From Sinorhizobium sp. 8-89 (GTDB taxonomy: Bacteria; Pseudomonadota; Alphaproteobacteria; Rhizobiales; Rhizobiaceae): a stretch of 64,000 nt of DNA. Position numbers and translations under genes: made by a program. Below are positions 8,135 through 17,165 of this stretch, one piece after another. The stretch lies in the NCBI RefSeq assembly GCF_030124325.1, contig NZ_JASKLR010000009.1, positions 160,494 through 224,493 of the forward strand. The letters are read 5' to 3'. The notes under the pieces are model-generated. The model was not told the origin of the DNA. It did no database searches and saw only the letters and a program-made list of their open reading frames with translations. The number at the start of each line of letters is the position of its first letter. Position 1 is the first letter of the stretch.

Positions 8135-9562
8135 TCAATCCCTCGCGAAACTCAATTGGCAACCGGGGTTCATCCGAAGATCCGGATCGATCGCCGTCTT
8201 CGCAGCGGTCAGCAGCCTGCGCCGAACCTCGGACAGACGCGTGTCGAAGTCGGACTTCTTCAAGCGGCCGATGCCGTGCTCGGCACTGATCGAGCCGTGA
8301 TAGCCGTCGAGCACTTCGTTGATGATCTTCTTCGCCTTGTAGATCCGCGCATCGATCTCACTACGCGGCAGGTCACCCGGCGGCAGCACGTTCAGGTGCA
8401 CGTTGCCGTCGCCGACGTGGCCGTAGGAGACGCAGACGCATTCCGGAAGCGCGTCATGGACGGCCTTCTGCGCATCGCGCACGAAATCGGCGAGCCGCGA
8501 CAGCGGAACGGAAACGTCGGTGCGCAAGTGCGGACCGCGCTTGGCCTGCCCCTCGTTCATGCCCTCGCGGAAAAGCCAGAGATTACGGGACTGCGCCTTG
8601 GACGTGGCGACCACCCCGTCGACCACGAGACCGTCGCCCATGACACCTTCGAGGAAACGTTCCATCAGATCCGACACGTCGACCAGCCCCGAGCCCGAGA
8701 TTTCGACTAGCGCATAGGCCGGGTGGTCGCCCGACATCGGCATCGCGAGGTCCGGCATCGCCTCGCGCGCCAGTGTGAAGGCGAGCGGCGGCATGAACTC
8801 GAACGCCGACAGAAGGTCGCAGCAATCGCGACGGGCACGGCGGTAGAGCGCGATCACGTCGTCGAGCGAATTCAGCCCCAGAAGGGCGGTGGCCACCTGA
8901 TCCGGCATCGGCATCAGTTTCACCGCGACCGCCGTGATGATCCCGAGCGTGCCTTCGGCTCCGATGAACAACTGCTTCAGATCAATGCCGCGATTGTCCT
9001 TGCGCAGCGTCGACAACGCGTCGAAGACCGAACCGTCGGGCAGGACGACTTCCAGCCCCAGCACCAGCTCGCGCGTCATGCCGTAGCGCAGGACATTGAT
9101 GCCCCCGGCATTGGTGGAGACATTGCCGCCGATCCGGCAGGACCCCTGCGCACCGAGCGCGAGCGGGAAGAACATTCCAGCTTCCTCGACCTTGTCCTTG
9201 AATTCGGACAGGATAGCGCCCGCCTCGACGACGGCCGAAAAATCGTCGACGTCAATCCGGCGGATGGCATTCATGCGCTCGAGGCTGAGCACGACCTGGC
9301 TTTCCGGCGCATCCGGCGTGGCACCCAGCACGAGGCCGGTGTTGCCGCCCTGCGGCACGATAGCGACCCCGAGTTCGGCGCAGACGCGCACCGCCTTCGA
9401 GACATCCTCGGTAGAGCGCGGACGAAGAACCGCGATCGCTCCGGTGGTCACATCGCCGTGCCAGTCTCGACAATAGCGCTCCACCTCATCCCCGAGGAGA
9501 ACCAGGTCCGCCCCGAGGGCGTCCACGAATTTCCGCTGATATGACTGGATACTCACGCTCAC
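8135..9562 (-). CDS. FAD-binding oxidoreductase, GlcD/D-2-hydroxyacid dehydrogenase type
   Basis: About 475 residues from the GTG at 9562, which GGGAGGGA precedes; a second in-frame GTG six bases on is also possible. The N-terminal half is a PCMH/VAO-type FAD domain (VPQGGNTGLVLG; GSCRIGGNVSTNAGG; GAEGTLGIIT). The C-terminal half is a FAD-linked oxidase domain ending in the typical SYGHVGDGNVHLNV and SAEHGIGRLK motifs. Such enzymes oxidise D-2-hydroxyacids (lactate, glycolate, 2-hydroxyglutarate). It is transcribed away from the denD-like operon, towards the GntR gene, and probably works on a hydroxyacid intermediate of the cluster. Confidence 0.88.
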   Translation of the reverse strand: MSVSIQSYQRKFVDALGADLVLLGDEVERYCRDWHGDVTTGAIAVLRPRSTEDVSKAVRVCAELGVAIVPQGGNTGLVLGATPDAPESQVVLSLERMNAIRRIDVDDFSAVVEAGAILSEFKDKVEEAGMFFPLALGAQGSCRIGGNVSTNAGGINVLRYGMTRELVLGLEVVLPDGSVFDALSTLRKDNRGIDLKQLFIGAEGTLGIITAVAVKLMPMPDQVATALLGLNSLDDVIALYRRARRDCCDLLSAFEFMPPLAFTLAREAMPDLAMPMSGDHPAYALVEISGSGLVDVSDLMERFLEGVMGDGLVVDGVVATSKAQSRNLWLFREGMNEGQAKRGPHLRTDVSVPLSRLADFVRDAQKAVHDALPECVCVSYGHVGDGNVHLNVLPPGDLPRSEIDARIYKAKKIINEVLDGYHGSISAEHGIGRLKKSDFDTRLSEVRRRLLTAAKTAIDPDLRMNPGCQLSFARD

Positions 9563-9633
9563 GTGTCCCTCCCGGCCCCGGCGCTGACGACCTGTGCGGG
9601 ATGCCAATTATTCTGTTTTCAAACGCACCATAT

Positions 9634-9652
9634 AAGGTTATCAGACAACCTT
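9634..9652. promoter_or_regulatory. Putative GntR operator in the divergent promoter region
   Basis: AAGGTTATCAGACAACCTT has AAGGTT/AACCTT arms and contains TTATCAGACAA, nearly identical to the operator at 7217-7235. It lies between the start codons of the flavoprotein and the denD-like gene, so one bound regulator could control both directions. Confidence 0.6.
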
Positions 9653-9727
9653 ACAATGTCTTTTTTCGGCTGAGTGCTTCGCATCTTCGTCGGAAGCTGG
9701 GAACGAAAGCATGGAGGAGGTAATCAC

Positions 9728-10711
9728 ATGCACATTCTGATCATCGGCGCCGCCGGCATGGTGGGTCGCAAGCTCGCAGCGCGTCTTGCAAAGGACGGAA
9801 ACCTGGACGGCCGCGCCATCGACGCGATGACGCTGATCGACGTCGTCACCCCGGAAGCGCCGGCGGGTTTCACCGGCAGGACCGTCCTTGAAACCGTCGA
9901 CCTTTCGTCTGTCGGAGAAGCGGAGCGCCTGGTCGCCGGACGGCCGGATGTGATCTTCCACCTCGCCGCCATCGTGTCGGGCGAAGCCGAACTCGACTTC
10001 GACAAGGGCTACCGCATCAATCTCGACGGCACTCGTTACCTCTTCGACGCGATTCGCATCGCCCACGGCCAGGACGGCTACAAGCCGCGTGTCGTCTTCA
10101 CCTCGTCGATCGCCGTCTTCGGCGCTCCCCTGCCCTATCCGATCCCGGACGAGTTTCACACCACTCCGCTCACCAGCTACGGCACCCAGAAAGCCATTTG
10201 CGAACTCTTGCTGTCGGACTATTCGCGTCGCGGCTTCTTCGACGGTATCGGCATCCGCCTCCCGACCATCTGCATCCGTCCGGGCAAGCCCAACAAGGCT
10301 GCCTCCGGCTTCTTCTCCAACATCCTGCGCGAGCCGCTGGTCGGTCAGGAAGCCGTACTTCCGGTCTCCGAGGACGTCCGCCACTGGCACGCCTCGCCGC
10401 GCTCGGCCGTCGGCTTCCTGATCCACGGCGCGACCATCGACGTCGAAAAGGTCGGTCCACGCCGCAACCTTTCCATGCCGGGCCTCAGCGCCACCGTCGG
10501 CGAACAGATCGACGCTCTGCGCCGCGTCGCCGGCGAGAAGGCCGTGTCGCTCATCCGTCGTGAGCCCGACGAGATGATCATGCGCATGTGCGCCGGCTGG
10601 GCCCCCGGTTTCGAAGCCAAGCGCGCCACCGAGCTCGGCTTCACCGCTGAAAAATCCTTCGATGAAATCATCAAGGTCCACATCGAGGACGAACTGGGAG
10701 GCAAGCTCTGA
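9728..10711 (+). CDS. NAD-dependent epimerase/dehydratase family protein (D-erythronate dehydrogenase-like)
   Basis: A 327-residue extended SDR. The start at 9728 follows GGAGGAGGT and gives MHILIIGAAGMVGRKLA, with the Rossmann dinucleotide loop right at the N-terminus. FHLAAIVSGEAELDFDKG and the catalytic SSIAVFG and YGTQK (Tyr-x-x-x-Lys) are visible. Close family members include DenD, which oxidises D-erythronate. Its stop overlaps the next start (TGATG), so the three genes form one translationally coupled operon. The substrate is not proven; any 2-hydroxy sugar acid would fit. Confidence 0.82.
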   Translation: MHILIIGAAGMVGRKLAARLAKDGNLDGRAIDAMTLIDVVTPEAPAGFTGRTVLETVDLSSVGEAERLVAGRPDVIFHLAAIVSGEAELDFDKGYRINLDGTRYLFDAIRIAHGQDGYKPRVVFTSSIAVFGAPLPYPIPDEFHTTPLTSYGTQKAICELLLSDYSRRGFFDGIGIRLPTICIRPGKPNKAASGFFSNILREPLVGQEAVLPVSEDVRHWHASPRSAVGFLIHGATIDVEKVGPRRNLSMPGLSATVGEQIDALRRVAGEKAVSLIRREPDEMIMRMCAGWAPGFEAKRATELGFTAEKSFDEIIKVHIEDELGGKL

Positions 10712-11622
10712 TGACCGCGGACAGAGCGAATGCGGTCCGGCGCATTGCCTTTCTCGGCACCGGCCTCATGGGCGCGCCGATGGCGCGCCGCCTGCTGAAG
10801 GCAGGTTTTCCCGTCACCGTCTGGAACCGTGACGCCTCCAAAACCGAAGCCCTGGCGACCGACGGCGCAAGCCTCGCAGCCACGGCCGCCGACGCTGCGC
10901 GTGATGCCGACGTCGTCTTCACCATGCTGAGCGACGGAAACGCCGTCGGCCAGGTTCTGTTCGAAGCCGGCGTCGCCGAAGTCCTGAGGGCCGGCGCGAC
11001 CGTCGTCGATTCCTCGTCGATCGCCCCGCCGATCGCCCGCGATCATGCCGCCCGCCTCGCTGAACTCGGCGTCGCCCACGTCGATGCCCCGGTCTCCGGC
11101 GGCGTCGTCGGCGCCGAAGCCGGGGCGCTCGCCATTATGGCTGGCGGCAAGGCCGAGGTTATCGCCGGCCTCACGGACGTCTTTGCCGCGCTTGGCCGCG
11201 TCACGCATGTCGGCCCCGCCGGCGCCGGCCAGGTCTGCAAGCTGGCCAACCAGCAGATCGTCGCCATCACCATCGGCGCGGTTGCCGAGGCGATGATCCT
11301 CGTGGAAGCTGGCGGCGCGGATCGCGGCAGGTTCCGCGACGCCATTCGCGGCGGCTTCGCCGAGAGCCGGATCCTTGACCTGCACGGCGCCCGCATGGTG
11401 AACCGCACCTTCGCGCCCGGCGGTCCCTCTCGGCTGCAGCTGAAGGACCTGGATGCGATTGCCGCCATGGCCGATCTCCTCGATCTGGAATTGCCATTGA
11501 CGGCCGTGGTACGGAGCGAATTCCGTGACTTCGTGACCGATGGCGGCGGCGAAAAGGATCACAGCGCGCTTCTGCTGCATCTGGAGAAGGTCAACGGAAG
11601 AGAACGGGAGAAAGATCAATGA
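10711..11622 (+). CDS. NAD(P)-dependent beta-hydroxyacid dehydrogenase (3-hydroxyisobutyrate/L-threonate dehydrogenase-like)
   Basis: A 303-residue beta-hydroxyacid dehydrogenase. It has GTGLMGAPMA for NAD(P) binding (residues 16-25), the substrate loop DAPVSGG (about 125-131) and the catalytic lysine K177 in GAGQVCKLANQ. The family includes LtnD, 3-hydroxyisobutyrate dehydrogenase and tartronate semialdehyde reductase. It overlaps both neighbours (TGATG before, ATGA after), so the three enzymes are made together. The pairing with a DenD-like enzyme suggests four-carbon or five-carbon aldonates. Confidence 0.87.
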   Translation: MTADRANAVRRIAFLGTGLMGAPMARRLLKAGFPVTVWNRDASKTEALATDGASLAATAADAARDADVVFTMLSDGNAVGQVLFEAGVAEVLRAGATVVDSSSIAPPIARDHAARLAELGVAHVDAPVSGGVVGAEAGALAIMAGGKAEVIAGLTDVFAALGRVTHVGPAGAGQVCKLANQQIVAITIGAVAEAMILVEAGGADRGRFRDAIRGGFAESRILDLHGARMVNRTFAPGGPSRLQLKDLDAIAAMADLLDLELPLTAVVRSEFRDFVTDGGGEKDHSALLLHLEKVNGREREKDQ

Positions 11623-13403
11623 CCGACGACAGGAAGGCAGCCCCGCGGCTGCGCTCGCAGGACTGGTTCGATAACCCCGAGCACCTGGACCTGACCGCGC
11701 TCTACCTGGAGCGCTTCATGAACTACGGCACCACACCGGAAGAACTACGGTCCGGCAAACCGATCATCGGCATCGCCCAGTCGGGCAGCGATCTCAACCC
11801 CTGCAACCGCCACCATCTGGACCTGGCGAAGCGCTTGCGCGACGGCATCCGCGATGCAGGCGGCATTCCGATCGAGTTCCCGACCCATCCGCTGTTCGAG
11901 AATTGCAAGAGGCCGACGGCGGCGCTCGACCGCAATCTCGCCTATCTCGGCCTGGTCGAGATCCTTTACGGCTACCCGCTCGATGGCGTGATCCTGACCA
12001 CCGGCTGCGACAAGACCACCCCGTCGGCACTGATGGCCGCCTCGACTGTCGACATTCCGGCCATCGTCTTTTCCGGCGGACCGATGCTCGACGGCTGGAA
12101 CGACGGCGATCTCGTCGGCTCCGGTACCGTGATCTGGCGTTCGCGCCGCAAGTATGCCGCCGGCGAAATAACCCGCGAGCAGTTCCTCGAGGCGGCCCTC
12201 GATTCCGCTCCCTCGGTCGGCCATTGCAACACCATGGGTACGGCGTCCACGATGAACGCCATGGCCGAAGCGCTTGGCATGTCGCTGACCGGCTGTGCGG
12301 CGATCCCGGCAGCCTACCGCGAACGTGGACAGATGGCCTATCGCACCGGCCGCCGCGCCGTCGAGCTTGTGCTGCAAGACATCAAGCCGTCCGACATCCT
12401 GACGCGCGAGGCGTTCCTGAACGCGATCAAGGTCAACTCCGCCATCGGCGGGTCTACCAATGCCCAGCCCCACCTAATGGCAATGGCCAAGCACGCGGGA
12501 GTAGCGCTCAACCCGGACGATTGGCAGGTCCATGGCTACGACATACCCCTGCTCGCCAATGTCCAGCCGGCAGGTGCCTATCTCGGCGAACGTTTCCACC
12601 GTGCCGGCGGTGTGCCCGCGATCATGTGGGAACTGCTCAAGGCCGGCAAGATCGACGGCAGCTGTCCGACGGTGACCGGCAAGACAATGGCGGAAAACCT
12701 GGAAGGCCGCGAATCCGACGACCGCGAAGTGATCAGGCCTTTTGCCGAGCCGCTGCGCGAACGCGCGGGCTTCCTCGTCCTCAAGGGCAATCTCTTCGAC
12801 TTCGCCATCATGAAGATGAGCGTCGTTTCCGACGGCTTCCGCAAGCGCTACCTGCAGGAGCCGGGACGCGAGGGCGTGTTCGAGGGTCGCGCCATCGTCT
12901 TCGACGGGTCTGAGGAATACCACAAGCGGATCAATGATCCCTCGCTCGAAATCGACGAGAACTGCATCCTGGTGATCCGCGGCAGCGGTCCCAAGGGTTG
13001 GCCTGGCTCGGCGGAAGTGGTCAACATGCAGCCGCCGGATCACCTGCTGAAACGCGGCATCATGAGCCTTCCGACGATCGGCGACGGCCGCCAGTCCGGC
13101 ACGGCTGACAGCCCGTCGATCCTGAACGCCTCGCCCGAAAGCGCGGCCGGCGGCGGCCTTGCCTGGGTACGCACCGGCGACACCATACGCATCGACTTCA
13201 ACGAAGGCCTCTGCGACATGTTGGTGGACGATGCCGAAATCGAGCGCCGCAAGGCCGAGGGTATTCCGAAGGTACCGGAGGACGCCACTCCCTGGCAGAT
13301 GATCTACCGCCAGACCGTGACCCAGCTCGCGGACGGCGCGACGATCAGGAAGGCGGACGAGTTCCGCCAAATCTCCAAGACGCCGCCGCGGCACAACCAC
13401 TGA
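11619..13403 (+). CDS. IlvD/Edd family sugar-acid dehydratase
   Basis: A 594-residue dehydratase of the IlvD/Edd family. Fe-S cysteines are visible at C62 (NPCNRH), C130 (TTGCDKTTP) and C203 (GHCNTMGTAS), and AIGGSTNA follows. Length and motifs match pentonate dehydratases (arabinonate, xylonate) better than branched-chain IlvD. The product would be a 2-keto-3-deoxy acid, which the XylX-like protein encoded at 5999-7165 could take further. Its start overlaps the upstream stop. A strong hairpin follows. Confidence 0.88.
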   Translation: MTDDRKAAPRLRSQDWFDNPEHLDLTALYLERFMNYGTTPEELRSGKPIIGIAQSGSDLNPCNRHHLDLAKRLRDGIRDAGGIPIEFPTHPLFENCKRPTAALDRNLAYLGLVEILYGYPLDGVILTTGCDKTTPSALMAASTVDIPAIVFSGGPMLDGWNDGDLVGSGTVIWRSRRKYAAGEITREQFLEAALDSAPSVGHCNTMGTASTMNAMAEALGMSLTGCAAIPAAYRERGQMAYRTGRRAVELVLQDIKPSDILTREAFLNAIKVNSAIGGSTNAQPHLMAMAKHAGVALNPDDWQVHGYDIPLLANVQPAGAYLGERFHRAGGVPAIMWELLKAGKIDGSCPTVTGKTMAENLEGRESDDREVIRPFAEPLRERAGFLVLKGNLFDFAIMKMSVVSDGFRKRYLQEPGREGVFEGRAIVFDGSEEYHKRINDPSLEIDENCILVIRGSGPKGWPGSAEVVNMQPPDHLLKRGIMSLPTIGDGRQSGTADSPSILNASPESAAGGGLAWVRTGDTIRIDFNEGLCDMLVDDAEIERRKAEGIPKVPEDATPWQMIYRQTVTQLADGATIRKADEFRQISKTPPRHNH

Positions 13404-13409
13404 CGATCT

Positions 13410-13445
13410 GGCGATCGCACGGGCAAACCGCCCCGTGCGATCGCC
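13410..13445. terminator. Strong hairpin after the dehydratase operon
   Basis: A perfect 14-bp inverted repeat pairs 13410-13423 with 13432-13445 (GGCGATCGCACGGG and its complement). It starts seven bases after the stop codon. No clear T-run follows, so it may act as an mRNA 3'-end stabiliser or a weak terminator. Confidence 0.6.
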
Positions 13446-13462
13446 ACTTCCGACTGGGGCCC

Positions 13463-13736
13463 TTGCGCGAGCTTCGAGGATCTCGGCTGATCTTTAACGG
13501 ATATCGCGGCATCGTAGTCGCTCGCCCCGGCGGACCGCCTCTATACTGGGTTCCTCCCACCGCCTTTACCGCCGGTGTGATCATTGGAGTTGCAATCGCG
13601 CATCCGGTGGCGCCGGTTCGAGGTCTTACGGCCGCGCATGTTCGGTGGGTGTTTTGATCATTATCGGTCCTATGGGGCATACGATAACATCTATCAGCCC
13701 TATGATGGCACGCGTGAGCAGTCACCATACAGCTGA
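13463..13736 (+). pseudogene. BA14K-family protein remnant (frameshifted)
   Basis: The first part reads GYRGIVVARPGGPPLYWVPP, an Ala/Gly/Ile-rich hydrophobic segment (TAGVIIGVAIAHP) and AAHVRW, then goes out of frame. One frame over, the sequence continues CFDHYRSYGAYDNIYQPYDGTREQSPYS and stops at 13734-13736. Together this is the C-terminal signature of rhizobial BA14K-like proteins (HVxWCxxRYRSYxxYDNTFQPYxGxR). The frameshift lies at the run of G and T near 13645-13654. No good start codon or signal peptide is visible and the usual Cys-Tyr before SPY is missing, so this looks like a decayed gene. Confidence 0.7.
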
Positions 13737-13744
13737 GGACCCAC

Positions 13745-14569
13745 GTGACGAACAGGGCGACACTCAAATCGGACCTTCACGCGCTCGGCATCGAGACAGG
13801 CGATGCCGTGATGGTGCATGCCTCGCTGAAGGCGATCGGTGTGGTCGAAGGAGGGGCCGAAAGCGTGGTTGCGGCGCTGCGTGATGCCATAGGACCAACC
13901 GGGACCTTGATGGGCTATGCCTCCTGGGATCGGTCTCCCTATGAGGAGACGTTGAACGGCGCGCAGATCGCGGAAGAGGTGCGGCGCAACTGGCCGCCGT
14001 TCGATCCCGCGACCGCCCGAACCTATCGTGGTTTCGGTCTGCTGAACCAATTCCTGGCCGAAACGCCCGGCGCATTGCGCAGTGCGCATCCCGATGCGTC
14101 AATGGTAGCAATCGGCGCGCTTGCGAAAGAGCTGATCGAGCCGCACAGACTGGGCCATGCCCTCGGCCGCGGCTCGCCTGTCGAACGCTTTGTCCGGCGC
14201 GGCGGAAAAGTGCTCTTGCTTGGAGCTCCCCTCGATGCGGTCACCGTGCTGCATTACGCAGAGGCGATAGCCGATATCCCGGGAAAACGCCGTGTGACCT
14301 ACCAGATGCCGATACTCGCACCGAATGGGGAAGTAATTTGGGAGACCGCTGACGACTTCGATACGAACGGCATCCTCGATTGCTTCGCCATTGACGGAGA
14401 ACCGGATGCAGTCGAGACGATAGCGAAAGCGTATGTCTCGCAGGGGCGGCACAGCGAAGGCCAAGTGGGAAACGCACGTTCCTACCTGCTCGGTGCGCAA
14501 GATGTCGTCTCTTTTGGGGTAAACTATCTTGAAACGCGGTTTGGTCACAGGGACGGAAGAAACAGGTGA
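13745..14569 (+). CDS. Aminoglycoside N(3)-acetyltransferase family protein
   Basis: A 274-residue protein with a GTG start, belonging to the Antibiotic_NAT/AAC(3) family. Characteristic pieces are VMVHASLKAIG, GPTGTLMGYASW, RSAHPDASMVAIG and SPVERFVRRGGKVLLLGAPLDAVTVLHYAE. AAC(3) enzymes acetylate the 3-amino group of 2-deoxystreptamine aminoglycosides using acetyl-CoA. Chromosomal rhizobial homologues often have unknown natural substrates, so resistance should not be assumed. The gene stands alone, beginning nine bases after the BA14K remnant stop. Confidence 0.87.
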   Translation: MTNRATLKSDLHALGIETGDAVMVHASLKAIGVVEGGAESVVAALRDAIGPTGTLMGYASWDRSPYEETLNGAQIAEEVRRNWPPFDPATARTYRGFGLLNQFLAETPGALRSAHPDASMVAIGALAKELIEPHRLGHALGRGSPVERFVRRGGKVLLLGAPLDAVTVLHYAEAIADIPGKRRVTYQMPILAPNGEVIWETADDFDTNGILDCFAIDGEPDAVETIAKAYVSQGRHSEGQVGNARSYLLGAQDVVSFGVNYLETRFGHRDGRNR

Positions 14570-14796
14570 TTGTCTGGTTCCTGGTGGCGCGAGGCGAGTC
14601 GACGGAACATCATCCATCTGTTCCTGAAGCTCGACGAGCGCCTTTTGCGCGAGCGGACCGACGTCCCTCAGAACCTCGATCCGCCCTACTGGACTGCCGC
14701 CCATGGGAGTCGACTATGCATCCGTCGCCTGAGCGGACTCGACTTTAAGGCGATGTCTTAGATCAAGGGGCGCAAAGCTCTCTTGTGGAACAAAAG

Positions 14797-15477
14797 TCAC
14801 GCTGGGACGGCTATTGTTGCCTGCGTGCCCGGCTGCGGCCATCGCTGCAGGGCTTCCCGTGCGGCGTCCGTCAAACCGTAGACGCCTCTGTCAAGCCGCT
14901 CAAACCAGCCATAGACATTCGCAAGCAAAATCTTCCCGGCATCCGGTACGCTGGATCTGATTTCACGCACGCGCAGCGGTCCTGACGCCAGCGCTACCGC
15001 ACAGCCGAGCGCCTGCTGACGGTATGCGGTCATGACAGGCGCGCGCGTGCTCCCGCCGATTGCGGGATCGCCGCGTCGCCTCTGGTGTTCGCGCATAAGC
15101 CTCGAACGCCGTTTCGGATTGGTCCGCGGCATCGGCGACACGGAGCCAACGATAACGCTGACATCGCCGGCATCGGAAATGCCGAGCATGCCGATCCCGA
15201 GCCTGCGGCAGAGATCGCGGTAGCGTTTGTCGGCTTCCCGTCCTTTGCCCTTGGCCGAGACTCGCGCCGCGATCCAGACCTCGTCTGCGACCGCTGCGCG
15301 ATCGACGGCCTGCAGGATCAGCTCCAGATTGAAGCTCAGTTTCAGCTCGCAGATCACGACCACAGGCGGATCGTCATCGCTGAGGCCGACGAGATCGCAG
15401 CCGCCAACTTCGCCCTTGACGACGTAACCTGCCTTTTCAAGAAAGCCTTTGACGGGCAGATAAAGCGAAGTTTCCAT
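14797..15477 (-). CDS. DUF2161 family protein, PD-(D/E)XK nuclease-like
   Basis: A 226-residue protein. The N-terminal half has the nuclease-like core: KGFLEKAGYVVKGEVGGCDLVGL, then VVVICELKLSF (Asp, then Glu-x-Lys), typical of the PD-(D/E)XK fold proposed for DUF2161. The C-terminal part (about 150-220) looks like a winged helix (LRVREIRSSVPDAGKILLANVYGWFERLDRGVYGLTDAAREAL). No partner methylase or toxin/antitoxin gene is adjacent, so restriction or repair roles are only possibilities. It is convergent with the acetyltransferase gene. Confidence 0.75.
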   Translation of the reverse strand: METSLYLPVKGFLEKAGYVVKGEVGGCDLVGLSDDDPPVVVICELKLSFNLELILQAVDRAAVADEVWIAARVSAKGKGREADKRYRDLCRRLGIGMLGISDAGDVSVIVGSVSPMPRTNPKRRSRLMREHQRRRGDPAIGGSTRAPVMTAYRQQALGCAVALASGPLRVREIRSSVPDAGKILLANVYGWFERLDRGVYGLTDAAREALQRWPQPGTQATIAVPA

Positions 15478-15625
15478 ATGCCTGCAAATCGAAGCCGAGA
15501 ATCGTTCGATAAACTACATCGATCCGCCCGTATGGGACACCGGATCTATCGCCGCCGCCGCAGTTATACGGAGTTCCTGTCGATACATCGTGCGATTTCC
15601 GAAGCACAGAAGAATGTTCGCCAAC

Positions 15626-16377
15626 TTAGGCCACCGCCTGAGCACCCGTTATTTCAACGAGCGAGCCGCACATGAAGGCGGCCTCGATGCGAGGAAGGCG
15701 ACGAGGGCTGCTACTTCCTCCGGTTTTCCGATCCGCCCGAAGGGAACGAGTTTGTCGAGGTCTGCAATGGTGCGGCCTGATCGCTTAACGCCCGCCTCGA
15801 GCATCGGCGTGTGAATTTCGCCCGGGCAGACGGCGTTGACGCGGATCTTGTGCGCAGCATAGTCACGGGCGAGGTTCTGCGTGAACGCCGCCACCGCCGC
15901 TTTGGTCGTGTTGTAGGCGATGTGGTTCGGCGCCGGATAGAGGCCCCATTGTGAGGCGGTGTTGACGATCGCGCCGCCTCCCGCCTCGATCATGTGCGGG
16001 ATGGTCGCGCGGCAAAGATGGAACATTGAATCGAGGTTAACAGCGAAGCTCGCATGCCAATCGTCGTCCGTCAGCGACAGGAGGTTGCCGCGTCGGTTGA
16101 TGCCCGCGTTGTTGACGAGAATGTCGATGCGCTTCCTCTGATCGAATGCCCGAGCGATCAGGCTGACGCAGGGCTCCTTCCGCGCGATGTCGGCCGCGAT
16201 GGCGATCGCGGAGCCGCCCGCCGCCACGATCTCAGTCGCGACGGCGCCCGCCGCATCGGCGTTTACGTCGGAGACGACGACCAACGCGCCTTCGTCCGCG
16301 AGCCGGCGCGAAATGGCGGAGCCGATGCCGCCGCCCCCGCCCGTGACAATCGCGACCTTGCCTTCGAATCTCTTCAT
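15626..16377 (-). pseudogene. Short-chain dehydrogenase/reductase with a 3'-end frameshift
   Basis: From the ATG at 16377 (GGGAG six bases upstream) the protein is a normal SDR: TGGGGGIG cofactor loop, NNAG, catalytic Ser in NTASQ and YNTTKAA. It runs in frame to VAFLAS near 15684. There the reading frame changes and ends as RPPSCAARSLK at 15649. The alternative frame continues AAFMCGSLVEITGAQAVA to the TAA at 15626-15628, the expected SDR C-terminus. About four bases seem lost (GCATCGAGGCC where a DE codon pair is expected). The product would lack the proper C-terminal tail, so it is either damaged or a sequencing error. Confidence 0.75.
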
Positions 16378-16396
16378 CACAAGCTCCCAGATTCTC

Positions 16397-17164
16397 TTAT
16401 CGGATGTAACTGCCGCCGTTGACGTCGAGCGTCGCCCCGTTCAGCGACAATTGCGACGGACGCAACAGGAATGCGACCAGCTCTGCGACTTCGGCCGGCT
16501 CCGCCATCTCGCCGATTGGAATGTCGGCGACCGCCGCCTCCTTGCCCTGCTTGGCGACGAATTCCTCGGCCATGTCGGTGCGCACCCAACCAGGCGCGAC
16601 CGCTATGGCAACGACGCCGTCCCGACCGAAACTGCGGGCAATCGATTTCGTGAGGTTCACGAGTGCCGCTTTCGTTGCGCCATACGGCATCGCATCGGCA
16701 GCGTAGCCGCGCTGGCCCGCCCGGCTCGCCATGTTGATGATCCGGCCACCCCCATGCGCCTTGAAATGCCTGAGCGCCTCCTTGCAGAGATCGGCCGCCG
16801 CGAAGAAATTCACCTGGAACTCTCTTTGCCAGGCCGCCTTCCAGGCTGCAGGCTCTGCGTCGATCGAAATCTCGGTGCGGATGCCGGCATTGTTGATCAA
16901 ACCGTGGATTCGCCCGACCGCGTCTTCCGCCTTGCGCCACAATTCGAAAGGACCCTCGGCGCTGGACAGGTCCGCCTGCACGATGACGCCGCGTCCGGAA
17001 ATGCGGGCAAGGAGCGCCTCGGCGGCGGCCTTGTCTCGACCGTAGTGGATCAGCGGCCGAGCGCCCTCCGCAGCGAGGCGTTCGACAATCGATGCGCCAA
17101 TACCCCCGGAGGCTCCGGTGACAAGCACCGTCTGGCCCACAAGTGAATTTCGTTCGTCGGCCAT
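16397..17164 (-). CDS. Short-chain dehydrogenase/reductase (SDR)
   Basis: A 255-residue classical SDR. It carries TGASGGIG (residues about 16-23), NNAG, the catalytic MASRAG and YGATKAA motifs, and a normal C-terminal NGATLDVNGGSYIR. It lies directly downstream of the racemase-family gene (1-base gap) and 19 bases upstream of the second SDR, so it is part of the hydroxyproline-like catabolic operon or hitchhikes on it. The substrate is unknown. Confidence 0.87.
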   Translation of the reverse strand: MADERNSLVGQTVLVTGASGGIGASIVERLAAEGARPLIHYGRDKAAAEALLARISGRGVIVQADLSSAEGPFELWRKAEDAVGRIHGLINNAGIRTEISIDAEPAAWKAAWQREFQVNFFAAADLCKEALRHFKAHGGGRIINMASRAGQRGYAADAMPYGATKAALVNLTKSIARSFGRDGVVAIAVAPGWVRTDMAEEFVAKQGKEAAVADIPIGEMAEPAEVAELVAFLLRPSQLSLNGATLDVNGGSYIR

Positions 17165-17165
17165 T

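Noticed and set aside
13745..14569. Acquired aminoglycoside resistance gene
   Set aside because: The gene belongs to the AAC(3) family, but base composition matches its neighbours and no mobile element is adjacent. It is more likely a resident homologue.
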